This document shows positions 45,113 through 57,376 of a stretch of DNA of 64,000 bases, piece by piece. The stretch spans positions 520,172 through 584,171 of the forward strand of contig JACKQL020000035.1 of NCBI GenBank assembly GCA_018296165.2, in the 5' to 3' direction. This DNA comes from Termitomyces sp. T153 (taxonomy: Eukaryota; Basidiomycota; Agaricomycetes; Agaricales; Lyophyllaceae). The position numbers and the translations under genes were made by a program. Below the pieces are notes generated by a model. It was not told where the DNA came from, ran no database searches, and saw nothing but the letters and a program-made list of their open reading frames with translations. The number at the start of each line of letters is the position of its first letter. Positions within the stretch are counted from its first letter, which is position 1.

Positions 45113-46319
45113 AAACGGTATAAATAGCTAATGTTTTTCCCTTCGTAAAAGCATTTAGGAAATGCAATCCTTCTGCGTAACTGCGAGGCAGCAATTTGTT
45201 TCCAGATACATCGAAGGAAACAGTATTGACATAATATTACTACTAAGGAATATTGTGACCAAAGAGTTGATATATCTGAGCCTATAAGGTGAGATTTCTA
45301 TTTCAGTCTTAGTCGGTCACCGTTTTCATTGCAGTCAAATCAAGCTATCTTAGCAGGCTCACTCCTCTGGGGCATCTGTATGAGGACTTGAGCATAAATC
45401 ATTGTGGGTCGCGGATGGTTTTCGCGTTGATGTTTCAGAGTGCGAGACTGCCGTGATATAAACAAGCATTAGTTCGGTCATGTTCAGGTTTCAAATTCAA
45501 CTGCAATACGAGCATTAGAGTTTTACCTCTAGCATTGTAGCCTGCACGATGTGTCACTCCTATTGCCACTTGTCACCAATGTATGGATGGTCTTTGCAGT
45601 TGGGTACTACCTAATGTTGCCTTCCGTTCTTGTCCAGATCCTCAAATCAACTGCGATTTCCAGGGGTGTCCTAGATCAATGGTAACTAGTGTCCGAACTA
45701 GATGCGCCAAGCTTCCTGAGAATAATATCTACAGTAGATGCGCTTACGGTCAGACATCTCATTGTTGTGGCAATCCCTGTTCTTTCAGGTGGCGCTTTCG
45801 GTCGACATGAGAGCGTGATATATACATAGATTTCTCACGTTATATCCATCACTTTCTGGAGCCCTCAGTGTCGCGTCCAGTTACCCCAAGGATCCACCGG
45901 AGGACCTCATCCGGTCTAGATGACTTCTTTCGTGTGGCGACGATGGTTTTGCGCATGTTTTACCTTATATCATGATCCACTAGCGTTGTGTGACCAACGG
46001 AAGGACGTCACCACTTTGAACGAAAGTCAGTTGGCATTGCTGGTGGGCACAATTGCTAGACAGTTCAGATCGACTCAAAGTCATGGTTAGTGACTGTCGG
46101 ACCATTCTCCTTGTTGCTAAGTTACTAAAAATCCTTGTTCCACAATGCCACTGCAGAGATCATGTCCTGAACTCTTTTCGACAAGAGGCTCAATATGGAG
46201 AAATTCCAATGCCTAGGACTTGATATAGTGAAATAATACAGAATGTACAAATCAGAAAAAGTTGGAGGTACGAGTAAATATCATCCCTCTCAAGAAACAG
46301 AGCTGGTGTACAAAGTATA
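45113..46319. other. Region without a recognised gene
   Basis: Nothing supportable. A short Cys-containing plus-strand frame at 45583-45810 lacks a signal peptide or a family match. Confidence 0.35.
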
Positions 46320-46499
46320 TCAAGACCTTGAATACATACTCAGTACTTTCACGACCTCATAATCTTATTTGTTAATATGATCAGATCGTTCCTGAGCCAT
46401 CCTCACTAGATCCTTGATACGTTCTGGTACAACGGTCGTTTGGCGCTCTTCTCTGACCGCAGCACCCCATCCATCTCTGACAATCTTGAAGAATTCCGG
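46320..46499 (-). pseudogene. Exon related to 42703-42554 (paralogue 2, probably degraded)
   Basis: Minus-strand 60-codon exon starting after a CTATCTCAG acceptor at 46500. It begins PEFFKIVRDGWGAAVREERQ and ends at a TGA at 46320, with a longer charged helical C-terminus (IKDLVRMAQERSDHINKQ) than paralogue 1. The preceding region has a match to paralogue 1's upstream exon (RLVKLFLI near 46575-46550) but with an in-frame TAA and no GT donor at the expected place. Confidence 0.45.
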
Positions 46500-49400
46500 C
46501 TGAGATAGGCTGTTTGAATGAACTGTGTAGTGCAAACAACAAAAATCTTATAATCAAGAACAGCTTAACAAGGCGTTAACGCTGTCGCTCCCTTTCATCC
46601 AGGCATACATGCTGATGCAATGCATGATAAGGGTGGGCTGCAAACACGCTGCTAGTAAAGTGTGGCGAAGACACTTGGGGGACATCGAACCTGGAGAAAC
46701 GAACAAGGAATGAGATTTCAATCTGTAAAAAAACGGACATGGACATAAAGTCATTGATTCCATCGTAAGAGACTTCGTAGGTGTTTGAGAAAAGAACAAG
46801 AGTACACGTACGACTAAGATGGGCAGATCGGTCGCACCATGGGAACACCTGATTGACAACATGTGTCAAGCGGGATGTGGTCGCAAACTAGCTTGGCGTT
46901 GAAATGTTGAAAGTCCGTTTCCATCAACAACGACATTTGTAGATGTCATCCAGTAAAGGGGCCTGGAGTGGGGAGAAGTGGTGTTGCTGGTACGGTTTTG
47001 CTTAACAATTGCAGTGTAGAGGAGGCATTAACGTCCATGAGAATGAATGGAGAATAGGAAGTGATGATCAATGCCGATAAAACTTCAGCGCTTTTGAAAC
47101 TTTTGAGGTCCGGCGCCTTTTGTAGAAGACAGGTCACACAATTTGTGCAAACATCGCCCCAGCCCTGTCTCGATCGCGATTGAACCCGCTTCAATAAGAA
47201 TTCCCATCCGGATGAACGTTTGAACCCTTAATCCATACATAATGACCAGAACTCTGTGTCTCCTTCACGTCCCAGGGCTATCGCGCTTCCCGTTCAGCTC
47301 TCAAAACACAGAGTGAGGGCTATCCAAAGATTAACCGATTTGGGTCTGTACGTTTGAGGTGGGCTGATCGTAGACGTTTGGATACCAGGTGCGGGAGCAT
47401 TTCTTCAATCTCTCGTCCTCATCCTCGAAGATGGCAAGGCTCTGTGGAAAAATCCAGCCTGGATACAACATTGTGATGGAGAAGGATTGATTTCCCAGGC
47501 AAGTGCACATTTTGATGGTACTATGTCCTTCCCTTTGCCCACGATTAAGTGGGCCGGTAAGCTGCCGCCCCAGCTCACGGAAATATGCTCCTTCATTGCC
47601 CTCAAAGCGACGTTGTCTGTCGCTGTCAGGGTTAACGGCGAGCAGGCATTCTTGAGGCTCGTTTCACGACATACAAGTTCGTTGATTCAAGCAATTTCGA
47701 ATCGAAGAAGTGTATCCAAATGACTCGAACTCCTGGCTTTGAGCACACAGTTTATGCTTTTCTTCGTTTGTTGCGCTGTATTTTTTCTAAAGAAAAGGAA
47801 GGCTTATCTCACGTACGACACCATGGCTCGTGGCTTGGATCTTACCTTGTTTCGTTCATTTTCCTCATCTCCGACGACCTCGAGACCACCTTTCATGAAA
47901 AGTGGCCTGATTCATCAAGGTAATCTGGCCGCTCTGACGTCCACGCTCTTCCTGGAGCCCTACCAATACTATCTCCCCGTCGTCACATTCACGTGACTAA
48001 CCGCGGGGCCGATATTCGTTGAGTGACTCCTCGTTGTTCTCGCCCCACTTTGATTTCAACGATCATAGTTTGTGCAATTTTTCAGTCTGTGGGTACAAGA
48101 CAGATTAGTATAACGATCTGCGAGCTGAACAGAAATTACGAATCAAATCGCAAGACATCATTCCATCGTCAGATTGGATTTTAAGATTTGCAAGCCCGGA
48201 AAGCGACTGCCCAAAGACAGCGAAGAGAATCATTCTAGTCAGCCTCCTATATCGGCAAAGTAAGCTCACTCTTTCTGCTTCCACTCTCTGCCGCCCCCCG
48301 CCCCGATCGCCAACCTCCGCCTTGCGACTTTACGACATCCAGAGCGGGAAAAAAACTGTCAACCTCCAAGCAATCTTCCCGCAGGAGGTCTCTGCTTGAG
48401 AATGCTTCAACTGTACTGAGTCCCTCTTGAGCCCTAGCAAACAACGTTGAGGTCTGGAAACTATAAATTTGAAGGCTCATTCACCTTCAACATCGTCCCG
48501 AATATTGTAATTTCGCGTGTTTTGATCAAGTCTGTTCGGTATCAAGCCCGTTTGGTGAGTGCCGCAAAGTGTTTGACGCGTTGACTGAAGTAAAGCGCGG
48601 GTGATTAGACTGAGTATATTTATGTTCGCAATATCTGCGACCAATGTTAGCCAGATTGTTCGAGACCACTGCTTGAGGACTAGAAACTATGTACTCACGG
48701 CAATGGGAAATGCGCATACGTCGAAGAATCAAATTGTAAAAAAAATTCCTCCTGTTATCCGATGGATTGGGGGTGCATCGCAACCTGACTATGCAAGTGC
48801 AGCCTTATAGGCCAGTGTGGAATATCCAGGGGCCAATTTCCTGGCCAGGTGAGTAATGAACAGCCTAAGGGAGCTCATTAATATTGCTGGTCTCGAGTGA
48901 CAGAGAAAAGGAGGTTGTGGCAGACTGAACACAACAAAGTTTGAATCAAAAAATAACCATAACCCCGACAATTTGAAATCACTGTTTGTCACCCTCCTCA
49001 GCCCCAGGTCTTATAGTCTCTTGGATATACTCTCATTCATTGACCTTTCGAGCGAAACAGACATGTGAATATGTAAGGTCTTAAAGTATTCTTTTCTTGA
49101 TTCTATCTCAATTCTTTCTCCTTCTGTAGTGTCACCCTCTTTGGGTCAACCCATCGCAGTAAAATGGGTGATTGTCTGCCGCATTCAATTTATCCGCCTT
49201 GACCTGCTGAACTTACGTACTCCAGGTGAGCCCAGGCTCTGCTCGGAGGTTAGGTCATCTTGTGTTGATATCTCCTGATTCGTCGACGCCGTGCATATCA
49301 ATTATGCGAATTTCCACAGCTAGTGCGCATAGGAGGACATTAGCACCATCAGAGTCTTATGGGCCCGATTGTTCTATTTTTGCTTTCTGGTAGCCGTGAA

Positions 49401-50234
49401 ATGCTGCCTGCTTATGACTCATCTACTCATCAGAAACTCCCCTCTATGGTATACGCCGGACCCGTCATGCGATCATAGCTCGAGAGATTCAATAAACGGA
49501 TATCTTTACCGGAATTCTGGATAAGCAAGGCGCCACTACATGTTCTCAGAATTAAATTCGAGGACGAATTCTTCCTTTATAAACATTGGAGGGCTTCGTT
49601 AGAGGGCTTGAAGAAAGACGGATTCTTGTCGAAGTTTCATAAAATCTCTCCCGAGTGCCAGTGTTGATTACAGCCATTTCAAAATCGATAGGTAGGGCGA
49701 GATTGATATTTGTCCACCATTGATCTGTTCCAAACGCCACCCGATGCCTCCTGGGAAGGTTCGGCAGGGTTCGGCCAGGCGGAGTCCTGTTCGGCTAGGC
49801 GGAGTCCTAGGCAAGATCAGCCGTAGGGAATTACAGTCTTTTCGAAATCGATGACAGTGCCTAACCTCGCAATCGACCGTGAGCGTGAGAATTCTCATGA
49901 TATACAGCTCCACGAACAGTGGTGTCGAAGTTGAACGTTGACGTTGAACTGTTGTAAGCTGCAGCAGGCTTACAATAAAATATTACAGGACCATGTCACT
50001 AGATAACTTCTTCTGCACTGATGAGAAATTTTTTTGTCCAACTCTATGTATTACAGCCTGAGAGTATAGTGCGTAACAGCATTTCCCTAGGGTAGGCTGG
50101 CAATAGGAAAACAAATATATTTGAATTTATCTCCCTCGAACCCCCTTCTTTTTACTAGGAGCCAACCTTGTAGATATACCTAGTGGTCAATAGAATCACC
50201 AAAAAGAAGAGAGAATAAACCCAGTTGTTTCAAA
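46500..50234. other. Region without a recognised gene
   Basis: Several medium open stretches occur (plus 47487-47723, minus 47194-46946 with a hydrophobic core, minus 48480-48247), but none has a recognised motif or a supported splice chain. A small direct repeat of TTCGGC(C/T)AGGCGGAGTCCT lies at about 49770-49810. Confidence 0.35.
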
Positions 50235-50289
50235 TTGTCTCGAAGAGATACTGACAAATTAAGAATGTCGACTCATCGAACGATCCAAA

Positions 50290-50361
50290 CGGGGTTTCCT
50301 GTTGGAAAAGGAACGTTCAGAATCAAACTAGAAGAAAATTTAGAGCATACGCACCATTCGC
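50290..50361 (+). repeat. 72-bp dispersed repeat, copy 2 (coding-like)
   Basis: Second copy of 41958-42029. The surrounding frame (50235-50447) is open with the shared GFPVGKGTFRIKLE segment. It may be an exon of a small gene family; the family is unknown. Confidence 0.6.
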
Positions 50362-50403
50362 TTATAGTTATTGTTTGTAGAAATCACAGCTGCATAAACG
50401 TGC

Positions 50404-50592
50404 TCACTGCTGATACTGTGGATAGTGGCCCTTTGTCATCGTCGTGACCAAGTTCCCACCTCCCTTTCGATTGCCAACAAAACAACTTTTGCCAACTCTG
50501 GCCAGCTGCGCTGCCATACGAATCATAAGCTCCCGTTTCTTCTCCACAAGAGTTGCACACACCTCTACCATTCGATTGCATGCCCGATACAC
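50404..50592 (-). other. Candidate 3' exon, unrecognised
   Basis: Minus-strand open stretch, helical and protein-like (MVEVCATLVEKKRELMIRMA) and ending TKGHYPQYQQ. The frame is open slightly upstream (RTFRVVYRACNR) to a TGA. No domain is recognised and no upstream exon is assigned. It overlaps the 3' end of the plus-strand frame at 50235-50447. Confidence 0.25.
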
Positions 50593-52913
50593 GACTCGAA
50601 ATGTCCGTCACCAATAGGCTTCGCTGCAATATGGGGGGGCTCTGGATGATAGGGTTGACACTCGGATATCCTCCGGTTGTCCCTCATACGAGGTAACTTC
50701 AGAGAATGTGAGGAGTTCGAATGTATTCGGCTGCGTTTTCGATACTGGACGTCAACAACGGAGAACATTCTTACTCCACCTGCCAACACACAATCAACCA
50801 CCGTTACCTGCTGCTATGGTGGAAAGAATGGAACGTTCGTTTGGAAAAGGGGGGAGGGTTGGCGATGCCCTGCATCGATAGAGGGACAGCATGGCTCCAC
50901 ACGCCGAATCGCTGCAGACAAAACGATATACACCAAAGCGAGTGCGAAGCCGGGTCATTCACTTCCGTGAACTATCGTGTTTTCGAGCGAATTTTGGAGG
51001 TAAGTATTCGAATAGACGTTCCAAGCTGATTCAAGCTAACAGGTTATTAGGAGATGAGACGTACCAATTTACTGTTTCAGATGCTTGTTTTTGACAAACC
51101 ATAGCCTTTCGCTGTTTCAGCATGCGCACAGGCGACTCCACAGTTCAAAGGGGACTCGGATGCATAAAAAATCAAGATATCCATGTTCACGCAACGCGCC
51201 AACGAGATCTGCATGGCTCAAATGACACTGAAGACTGGGACATCTTGAGACTAGGCTTGTGGCGCTTCCTCCTTTTACTGGACGGACAAACTCTGGAGGC
51301 AGACTTTGTTGCGGACAAGATTTTTCAATGAGAAGGAGACACGTAGAGCTTAAATATCGTTTTTATCGTCTCCAAGAACGCCCGTCGGGCAGGAAACGAG
51401 GGGTGTGGCGCCTAAAGGAACCGACCGGTGTGGTGCGCTCACAATGCAAGCTTGTCTTCGACAGTTCCTGACATTGACATTATAATATAGATCTTTAAGT
51501 CGTTCTGTCATTCATTGGGCTGTGTCATCTTGGAAGTCCTGTTCTTGAACGGCTTTGTCGGACGGTTAGTTGAATGCTGCTAATCAAGTCTTGAACTTCT
51601 TGAGGTGTGTTGACCCATTTCTGTTGATTCATGATCTTTTCATGTTGACTGGGCTATTGTACAGATGCCATGGTTTCGAAGCGTTCATCATTGTGGTAGG
51701 CAAGACGGACGAGAATTGCGTGACTCACTTTCGGGCAAATCGGATGGAATGATCACGTGATCGTGACATGACCTTGTGATACGTTTGGCTGTGCTGGCGG
51801 CGGCGACGACGCCGGGCGCCGACCTTTTGGTTGCTCGATAGATGCAAGCTGAGTGGAAGAGGGATAGGATCGAGCAAAACCACAACAAGCATAGAGGTTC
51901 TACATGAAGTGCACTTGACGTGTGCCAGGTAACAAGAGCCTGTGAACAAGTTCAACTCGAAATGTCAAGAGAACAACAGCCATGGCAATGGTCATTACAG
52001 ACCACAAAGACATTCCTGTATAAGGATCGGACCTTCTTATTCTGAACGTTCTTTCGGCACTTTGTTCCAAGACAAACTACGAGAGCAAAGACACAGTCAT
52101 GGCGGCATTCAAGAGCAAAGACCAGACCTTTCCCATAGCAAATCATGGCAACGCAGGTCCCGATTCGCAATGCCTACCTCAGAGTGCTCGACTGTCCGGG
52201 GTTGTCCTTCAGCGGAGCCAAAGCCTTCACCAGCCGCTGGTAGCCAGAGGGACATGTGCATTGATTCCTCGTTTCCGACAACACCGCCGAACCTATTCAT
52301 CCCAAGTTCTGGCTGCGATCTTGCTACATATAGAGAGCAACAGGCGTATTTCGGCGCATTCGCAGCGCAAGTCGGGTGCATTTGGCGGGGTTGTTGCTAA
52401 AGCCAGAAAAGTCATGACTGAGCCTGGGAAACGGTGCCGTATTGTTGTCAAGTTAACGTATTTCACAACCGGTATGTTCATACGGTTCCCCTAGACTTTC
52501 ACCATACACAAATAACACGAGACGAAAAAAATCGGTTTTGAACGATACTCTCTCGCAAGGGATTTGCTTCCGCTTGAGATCTCCAAACTTATGTCACCAT
52601 ACCAATCGATCGGGCTAGACGGAGAGTTTCATTTCCGCCCCGCAGCGTCTGTTCTCTTTTTGGAAGTATGAAAGAGAAAGAGGTGGCGTCAAGATCCTCT
52701 CCAAGAGAGCCTCCTAATGAGGGTTATTCGAGGGAGAAGAAGCGGGGTTTTGATTCAAAATTATGGAGAAGTTGACATTCAAAATTTATACAGAAAATTG
52801 TAAGAAACTCTTCTTCTGAGAAGCACACGGCGAACTTGAAGAAAGAAAAAAAAGTGGATAAATAGGGCCCGGAAACGTTTCCTTCGTGACTATTCCCTGC
52901 TTTCTCTTTCACT
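50593..52913. other. Region without a recognised gene
   Basis: Open stretches on both strands at 50677-51094, 51122-51471 and 51942-52494 overlap each other and show no motif. The stretch 52500-52913 is AT-richer, with CT-rich tracts upstream of the gene at 52914, and may hold its promoter. Confidence 0.35.
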
Positions 52914-53638
52914 ATGACTATACCCTCCACCGCGTCCGACCCGCCTCCACCGTATGCCGGCCCCAGCGGCGCCTTTGTGCTTCCAATATACGAGACGGCG
53001 ACTTCGCTGGACCACTGGGACGACTCGTCTTGTTTGCCTCCCTATCAGGCTCGTACGGGGCAACGCTTCCATCCTTACAACCGTATCCTTCCCGTACACC
53101 GAGGCTACATCCCCCGCCAGGTTCGTCTTTTTCTTTCCTTTTTCCCCTCCCGCTTTTTTTCTCTACGTCAGGGTGTCTTCTCACGATAGTCTATTCCAGG
53201 AAAAATCATTTGAAGAATTCTACAGATCTCTTCAACAATCTGTGAATCGTCGAACGGGTGTACGTCTCTCCCCACGCCTTTGGAAGATGTCCTGTGCTTT
53301 TTTTGACTCTGATAGTAGACGTCGTCCACCACAGCTGCACCCACGAACAATGCAGTGGCTGTATGTATCTTGTTGGACGCACACAAACCACTAATGACAT
53401 CAACATAGGCGCCACCTCCCATCGTCGCACCACTTAATGCACCCGTCCTTCCTCCTCCTCCTCCTTTGGCCCAAGAGCCAGAAGAGCGCCTCCACCGCCT
53501 CATACGCCGGCTTTTCCTCCTCGTAAGTAGTCACTCTACATCCATCGTGCCCTCTGACAAGTCGACTCGTATTATTAGCCGGAGATTATCAGAATCGTAC
53601 GCGCTGGATTGGGTGCAGCGCTGCGGGCACGGATTTAA
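52914..53638 (+). CDS. Small proline-rich protein gene, five exons predicted
   Basis: Predicted exons: 52914-53120, 53200-53259, 53319-53360, 53409-53522 and 53579-53638, giving about 160 residues. Every junction is GT-AG (donors GTTCGT, GTACGT, GTATGT, GTAAGT) and in phase 0, and introns are 48-79 nt. The protein starts MTIPSTASDPPPPYAGPSG, has PPY-type and Pro-rich segments, an Ala/Thr-rich linker, a PPPPP run, and a basic helical C-terminus (RLHRLIRRLFLL, then RIVRAGLGAALRARI). No domain is recognised. The consistent splicing and ordinary CpG content support a real gene; expression is unproven. It converges on the minus-strand gene that ends at 53836. Confidence 0.55.
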
Positions 53639-53835
53639 TCAATCTCTTGGGACGCGGATTTTTTATTGGAATTGTAATATTGCTCCTTACTTAACACTAA
53701 CTATACTCACCTCACCTTGTCAATGTAATCATACAATCGCTGTACTTTATTAGATTCTTGTACATATGGAGACCTAAACAGAGTTGAAATTCATAATCGT
53801 GATTCCATATTCCATGATCAATGTCGTAACGTTCT

Positions 53836-54450
53836 TCAGCATCCACTATCGCCGTCGCTATTACCATTGCCGACAGACAGCGCGAGCTCGGGGAACAGCT
53901 CCAGAACGACGAGGTCCAAAAGGAACAGCACGAGATGGACGTTGCACGGGGTGCTGCTTAGCGGATCAAGCGCGGCGTCGAGTGTCTGTGATGGATCAGG
54001 ACCGAGAAGGAGGGGAAGGAGACACGTTGCTACGGCACGGTTGTTAATGAGAGAGTACTGGAGTAGGTTGTAACAGACCTAGGGCACCACGAGGTCGCCA
54101 GGCGACGAGACGTGCGCGAAACTCGGCCTGTTCTTCTGGAGTGGGGTCGATTAGGGTCGGAGCGGGGTAGCCGGTGGGGAAGAGAGTGCGCTTTGCTGTG
54201 CGTGTGATGGAGAGGATGAAAGCGGGGGAGAGCTGGGACTGGAGGAGATGGGAAGGACGGTCAGGGGTTTTTGAGGGGAGGAAAGTGGGAGACGGACCGA
54301 TCGAGGAACGAGGATGAAAAGTCAGTGATGATTCGGGCGGTGTTGAGGGGGGTTGTGGAGGCTGTGCGGTCTTGGAGGGTGAATATTTCTGCAAAGGTGG
54401 TCAGTAGTGATACGCCGGTCTCAACAATGAGATCGGCAGAGGGGAGAAGC
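53836..54450 (-). CDS. PX-associated (PXA)-like protein, 3' exons only
   Basis: Minus-strand exons 54450-54294, 54238-54079 and 54029-53836 join in frame. Exon A has a helical segment (GVSLLTTFAEIFTLQDRTAS). Exon B carries TLFPTGYPAPTLIDPTPEEQ. Exon C carries LLGPDPSQTLDAALDPLSS and HLVLFLLDLVVLELFPEL, then a stop. These segments resemble the conserved C-terminal half of fungal PXA-type (sorting-nexin-associated) proteins as I remember them; no search was possible. Introns are GTCTGT..CCGTAG (49 nt, with a TTAAC branch-like site) and a weaker GTCTCC..CTCCAG (55 nt). Exon A starts at a TTTAG acceptor, but upstream exons are missing; AT-rich sequence and an LTR-like region follow, so the gene may be 5'-truncated. 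Confidence 0.5.
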
Positions 54451-55465
54451 CTAAATCAAGTATATTATAAAAACAATATACTTTATTCATAAAAACAGCT
54501 GAAAACTGTAAGCTGGTAAAAACGTTGAAAACTGTAGACGTAAGGCATACCTCAGAAAAAGTAAAACCTCCCATGTAAAACCAATGGAAAATGAGCCCAA
54601 ACAGGAAGACGGCCATCAAGATTTGATGGCGGGGGCCGAGAATTGATCTCAGCTAACAATCCGAGATCCGGTTTACAACCTTCTCTCCCCTCAATTCAGG
54701 ACTAGCCCCCCCTTTCTCTGACCAACCAACTTGACCAAACAGGCCTGAAGTTCACAATGATGGAGGATCTGCAGGCAGGAGGAGAGGATAAAGGGAGAGA
54801 AAAAGGGATGGACCAGAGAGCAGCCTAGGCCTCGGCATGATCGAACCCGAATTGCCGATGGCAAAAATAGGTGCATGCCAACGACCATGCAGCCCAGCCC
54901 ACCCAATCGGTTTACCACGCTCCCGGATGACGACGAAAACATGTGGAAAAGCCATTGTCCGTGCACAGACTGAGAGGTATAAAAGGAGGGGATTTTTGAG
55001 CCTATCGGACAAGCAAAGTACTAGCTATGGCTCAGAAATTTCCAGGGAGCGGATTTCTTAGGCCAATAAACTATTATTCTCTTGAGGCCTAAAATTTATT
55101 ATCTTTTGCTTGAGCCTTGTGATCAGACTTGACCTGGTTTAGTTTGTAATCTAAATCAATTAAAATCTACTTTCTATGACACTTTTAAAGTGAGCTACAT
55201 GAAACAAAGTCTGGAACACCTTTGTGAATCGGAGTCTCGAGCTGAGTTTGAAACTAAGCCAAATTTGCAGATTTTGGCATAGTGTTGGGATGGAGATAGA
55301 TTGCACTTGTTGACACACTTGATGGTGGAGAGGGTGCTTTTGTAGGCATGGATGAGAGTGAGACACACCAATACTTCCTTGGGCATTGATAAGCCTGTGT
55401 TGAAACCTTGCAGTAAGTGTCTTCAGAGTCCTTTTCAAGTAGATTTCTATGTACATGTCTGTGTC
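54451..55465. other. Possible LTR fragment with TATA box and polyadenylation signal
   Basis: GGTATAAAAGGAGG at about 54974 and AATAAA at about 55064 lie 90 bp apart, as in an LTR R region, but no TG..CA ends or second copy are seen here. A diverged repeat (AAAACTGTA.. near 54500 and 54525) is also present. No gene was recognised. Confidence 0.35.
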
Positions 55466-55606
55466 ATGACCTGCTCCCAGATCTCTGGACCTTCCCCCAG
55501 TTCACTCCATCCTCCCAGAGCCTCCCCAGCAACTCTCCAACCTCACCCCAGCCTTTGTTAACCCATAGCACCCATCCTGGCTAACTCCAATGCTTTCTTG
55601 GCAAAC
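55466..55606 (+). repeat. Family A LTR fragment (5' end only)
   Basis: Starts TGTCATGACCTGCTCCC and follows the family A U3 start for about 140 bp before a family B LTR replaces it. Confidence 0.65.
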
Positions 55607-57136
55607 TGACAGGAGACCTCCATTTTCAACCTCCAACTTCCATTTCCAATCTCCAACTTCCATTTCCAACCTCTGCAGCAATCTTTATAGCTTGTTTCAG
55701 ACCTTTGAAGATCTCCAAAGTGTCACGACCTGTTCCCTGGACCCTCATACATCGCCCGACAAACCCCTGTTCCCCCCAGAACCCCCCCGATGCTTTGTTG
55801 AACTTCCCCAGCACTCCACACCTACTCCGGCTAACTCTGACACATTCTCGGCTAACTCCGATGGCCCCCTGGCCAACTCCGACGTCTTCCCTGCAGCCGC
55901 TGGCGCTTTCCCTGGATTTCCTGAGCCTCCGGGACCACTCCCCCACCATGCCTGACCCCGTTACATGTCATCGACTCAACACCCTGGCTCCTCCAGCTTA
56001 CCCTGGAGTATCACGACAACCTTGGAATGGACCACGTCAACAATTGACCTCATCAACATATCAACATGGCCCACCCTCTGGTTGTAACCAACACCTGTTG
56101 ACTCTGTCGAGCTCTGCCAAGCCCCACCACCACAGCTGACATTCCTGGAGCTCTTCAGTAGTCAGTATATAAGACGTAGAGTAGCTCCTTGTACTCTAGT
56201 CTTGAGATTATCAATCTACTTACCTACCTTACCTGATGTGTTTCTGATTGTTTCTTCTCATGTTTTGTGTTCCGTGTCTCGTTTTCCTTATTCTCAGTCT
56301 CCCGGTCTTATCTTGTCTCTATTCCATTATCATTTTGTTATTGTTCCATGTCTCCACCTGAATCTATTCTCATTCTCATCTCATATCCATCTCATTTTGT
56401 TTGACTCCATCTCATCTTGTTGATTCTATCTATTGTGTTCAAGTCCTCTCAACCATAATGTCCTTACAAACTCTGCAATTACGATTATGAACCTCCGACA
56501 ATCTTTCACCAACTCCAGACCCCGCTACATGCTCAGCTCCAAACCCCATTGATCCCCGTTGATCCCCCATCAGAACTCCGGCTCCACTCCTGTCATTTGC
56601 ATAGCCTCCACCTCCTCCACACCTGCAGTACTCACACACGGACTTATGCCTGAACCCTGCCAAGCCTGTCTCCCTTCCCTGCAACTCATCCTCTACTCCT
56701 CTGGACCTCTCTGGACTTGCTCAGATCAATTTCCACTAACTATCCTCACAAGTCCCCAGTGTTTGGAACACCTCCAAGTGCCCAGTTGTTAGTGCAGGAA
56801 ATCATGTCTGCCTAGTAAGGACTCGCCCAGTGTAGCTGAGCCCCCATGGTCAGCAGAACCTGACACAAAGGCCCTCAGAACTCCCCACAATTCCCCACCA
56901 AGCACTCCTCTAGGGTTAGGACTAACTTCAGCCTGCTGTACAGTTGTTCCCATGCCTCTGTTTCCCACTGATGCACTGCACTGAGTAGCAGGGATCCTTA
57001 GACTTGTTCTCTTTGAATTTCCCTCTACTAGATAATTAGCTGCTATTTGTATCATTGGTTACCTTGCTAAATATACTTTGGATTCCTCTCTGCTAGCCAC
57101 ATGATTGAGCTGCCTCTCCTGGAGGTTGCCCTTACA
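55607..57136 (+). repeat. Family B 5' LTR split by a solo family A LTR
   Basis: The flanks 55607-55720 and 56871-57136 are colinear with the E1 LTR (10814-11177): TGACAGGAGACC.. to ..TTGCCCTTACA. The presumed transcript-start site AGACTTGTTCT is at 57000-57010. It is followed by a leader and gag start, so it is a 5' LTR. Confidence 0.8.
55721..56865 (+). repeat. Solo LTR, family A, with CAAAG target duplication
   Basis: TGTCACGACCTG to AGAACCTGACA, flanked by CAAAG at 55716-55720 and 56866-56870. It contains TATATAAG and AGTCTTGAGATTA (the same subfamily variant as the left element). CpG content is intermediate. Confidence 0.9.
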
Positions 57137-57376
57137 GCAGAACAAGTCTCTAACTCTGGTCTAGAAGCCCCTTATAGCCCATAGGAAACCCCCAAGCTCC
57201 TATCTGCTGCTTCCCCAACAGACTTAAGCACCCACAGAATTCTACATCTCAGCCTGCTAATCCAGACAATCCTCTGGAGGCTCTGGCCCCTCGGGATGAA
57301 GCCTGGACTCACTTGCTACATCTAGAGAACTAGGTGCAACTGACTCAATCATCTCTCATCCATCACACAACTAGAC
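57137..57376 (+). pseudogene. Family B primer site and gag N-terminus
   Basis: GC then AGAACAAGTCT (57139-57149) follows the LTR; the 11-mer is the exact complement of 57000-57010. The gag N-terminal helix follows (EAWTHLLHLE..VQLTQSSLIHH, about 57297-57365), matching E2 gag. It is cut at 57377 by a family A LTR. Confidence 0.65.

Noticed and set aside
45583..45810. Cys-containing small ORF resembling a secreted effector
   Set aside because: No signal peptide, irregular cysteine spacing and no supporting splice or repeat evidence.
52109..52494. Overlapping open frames on both strands with plausible composition
   Set aside because: No motif or splice chain favours any of them, so none is listed as a gene.
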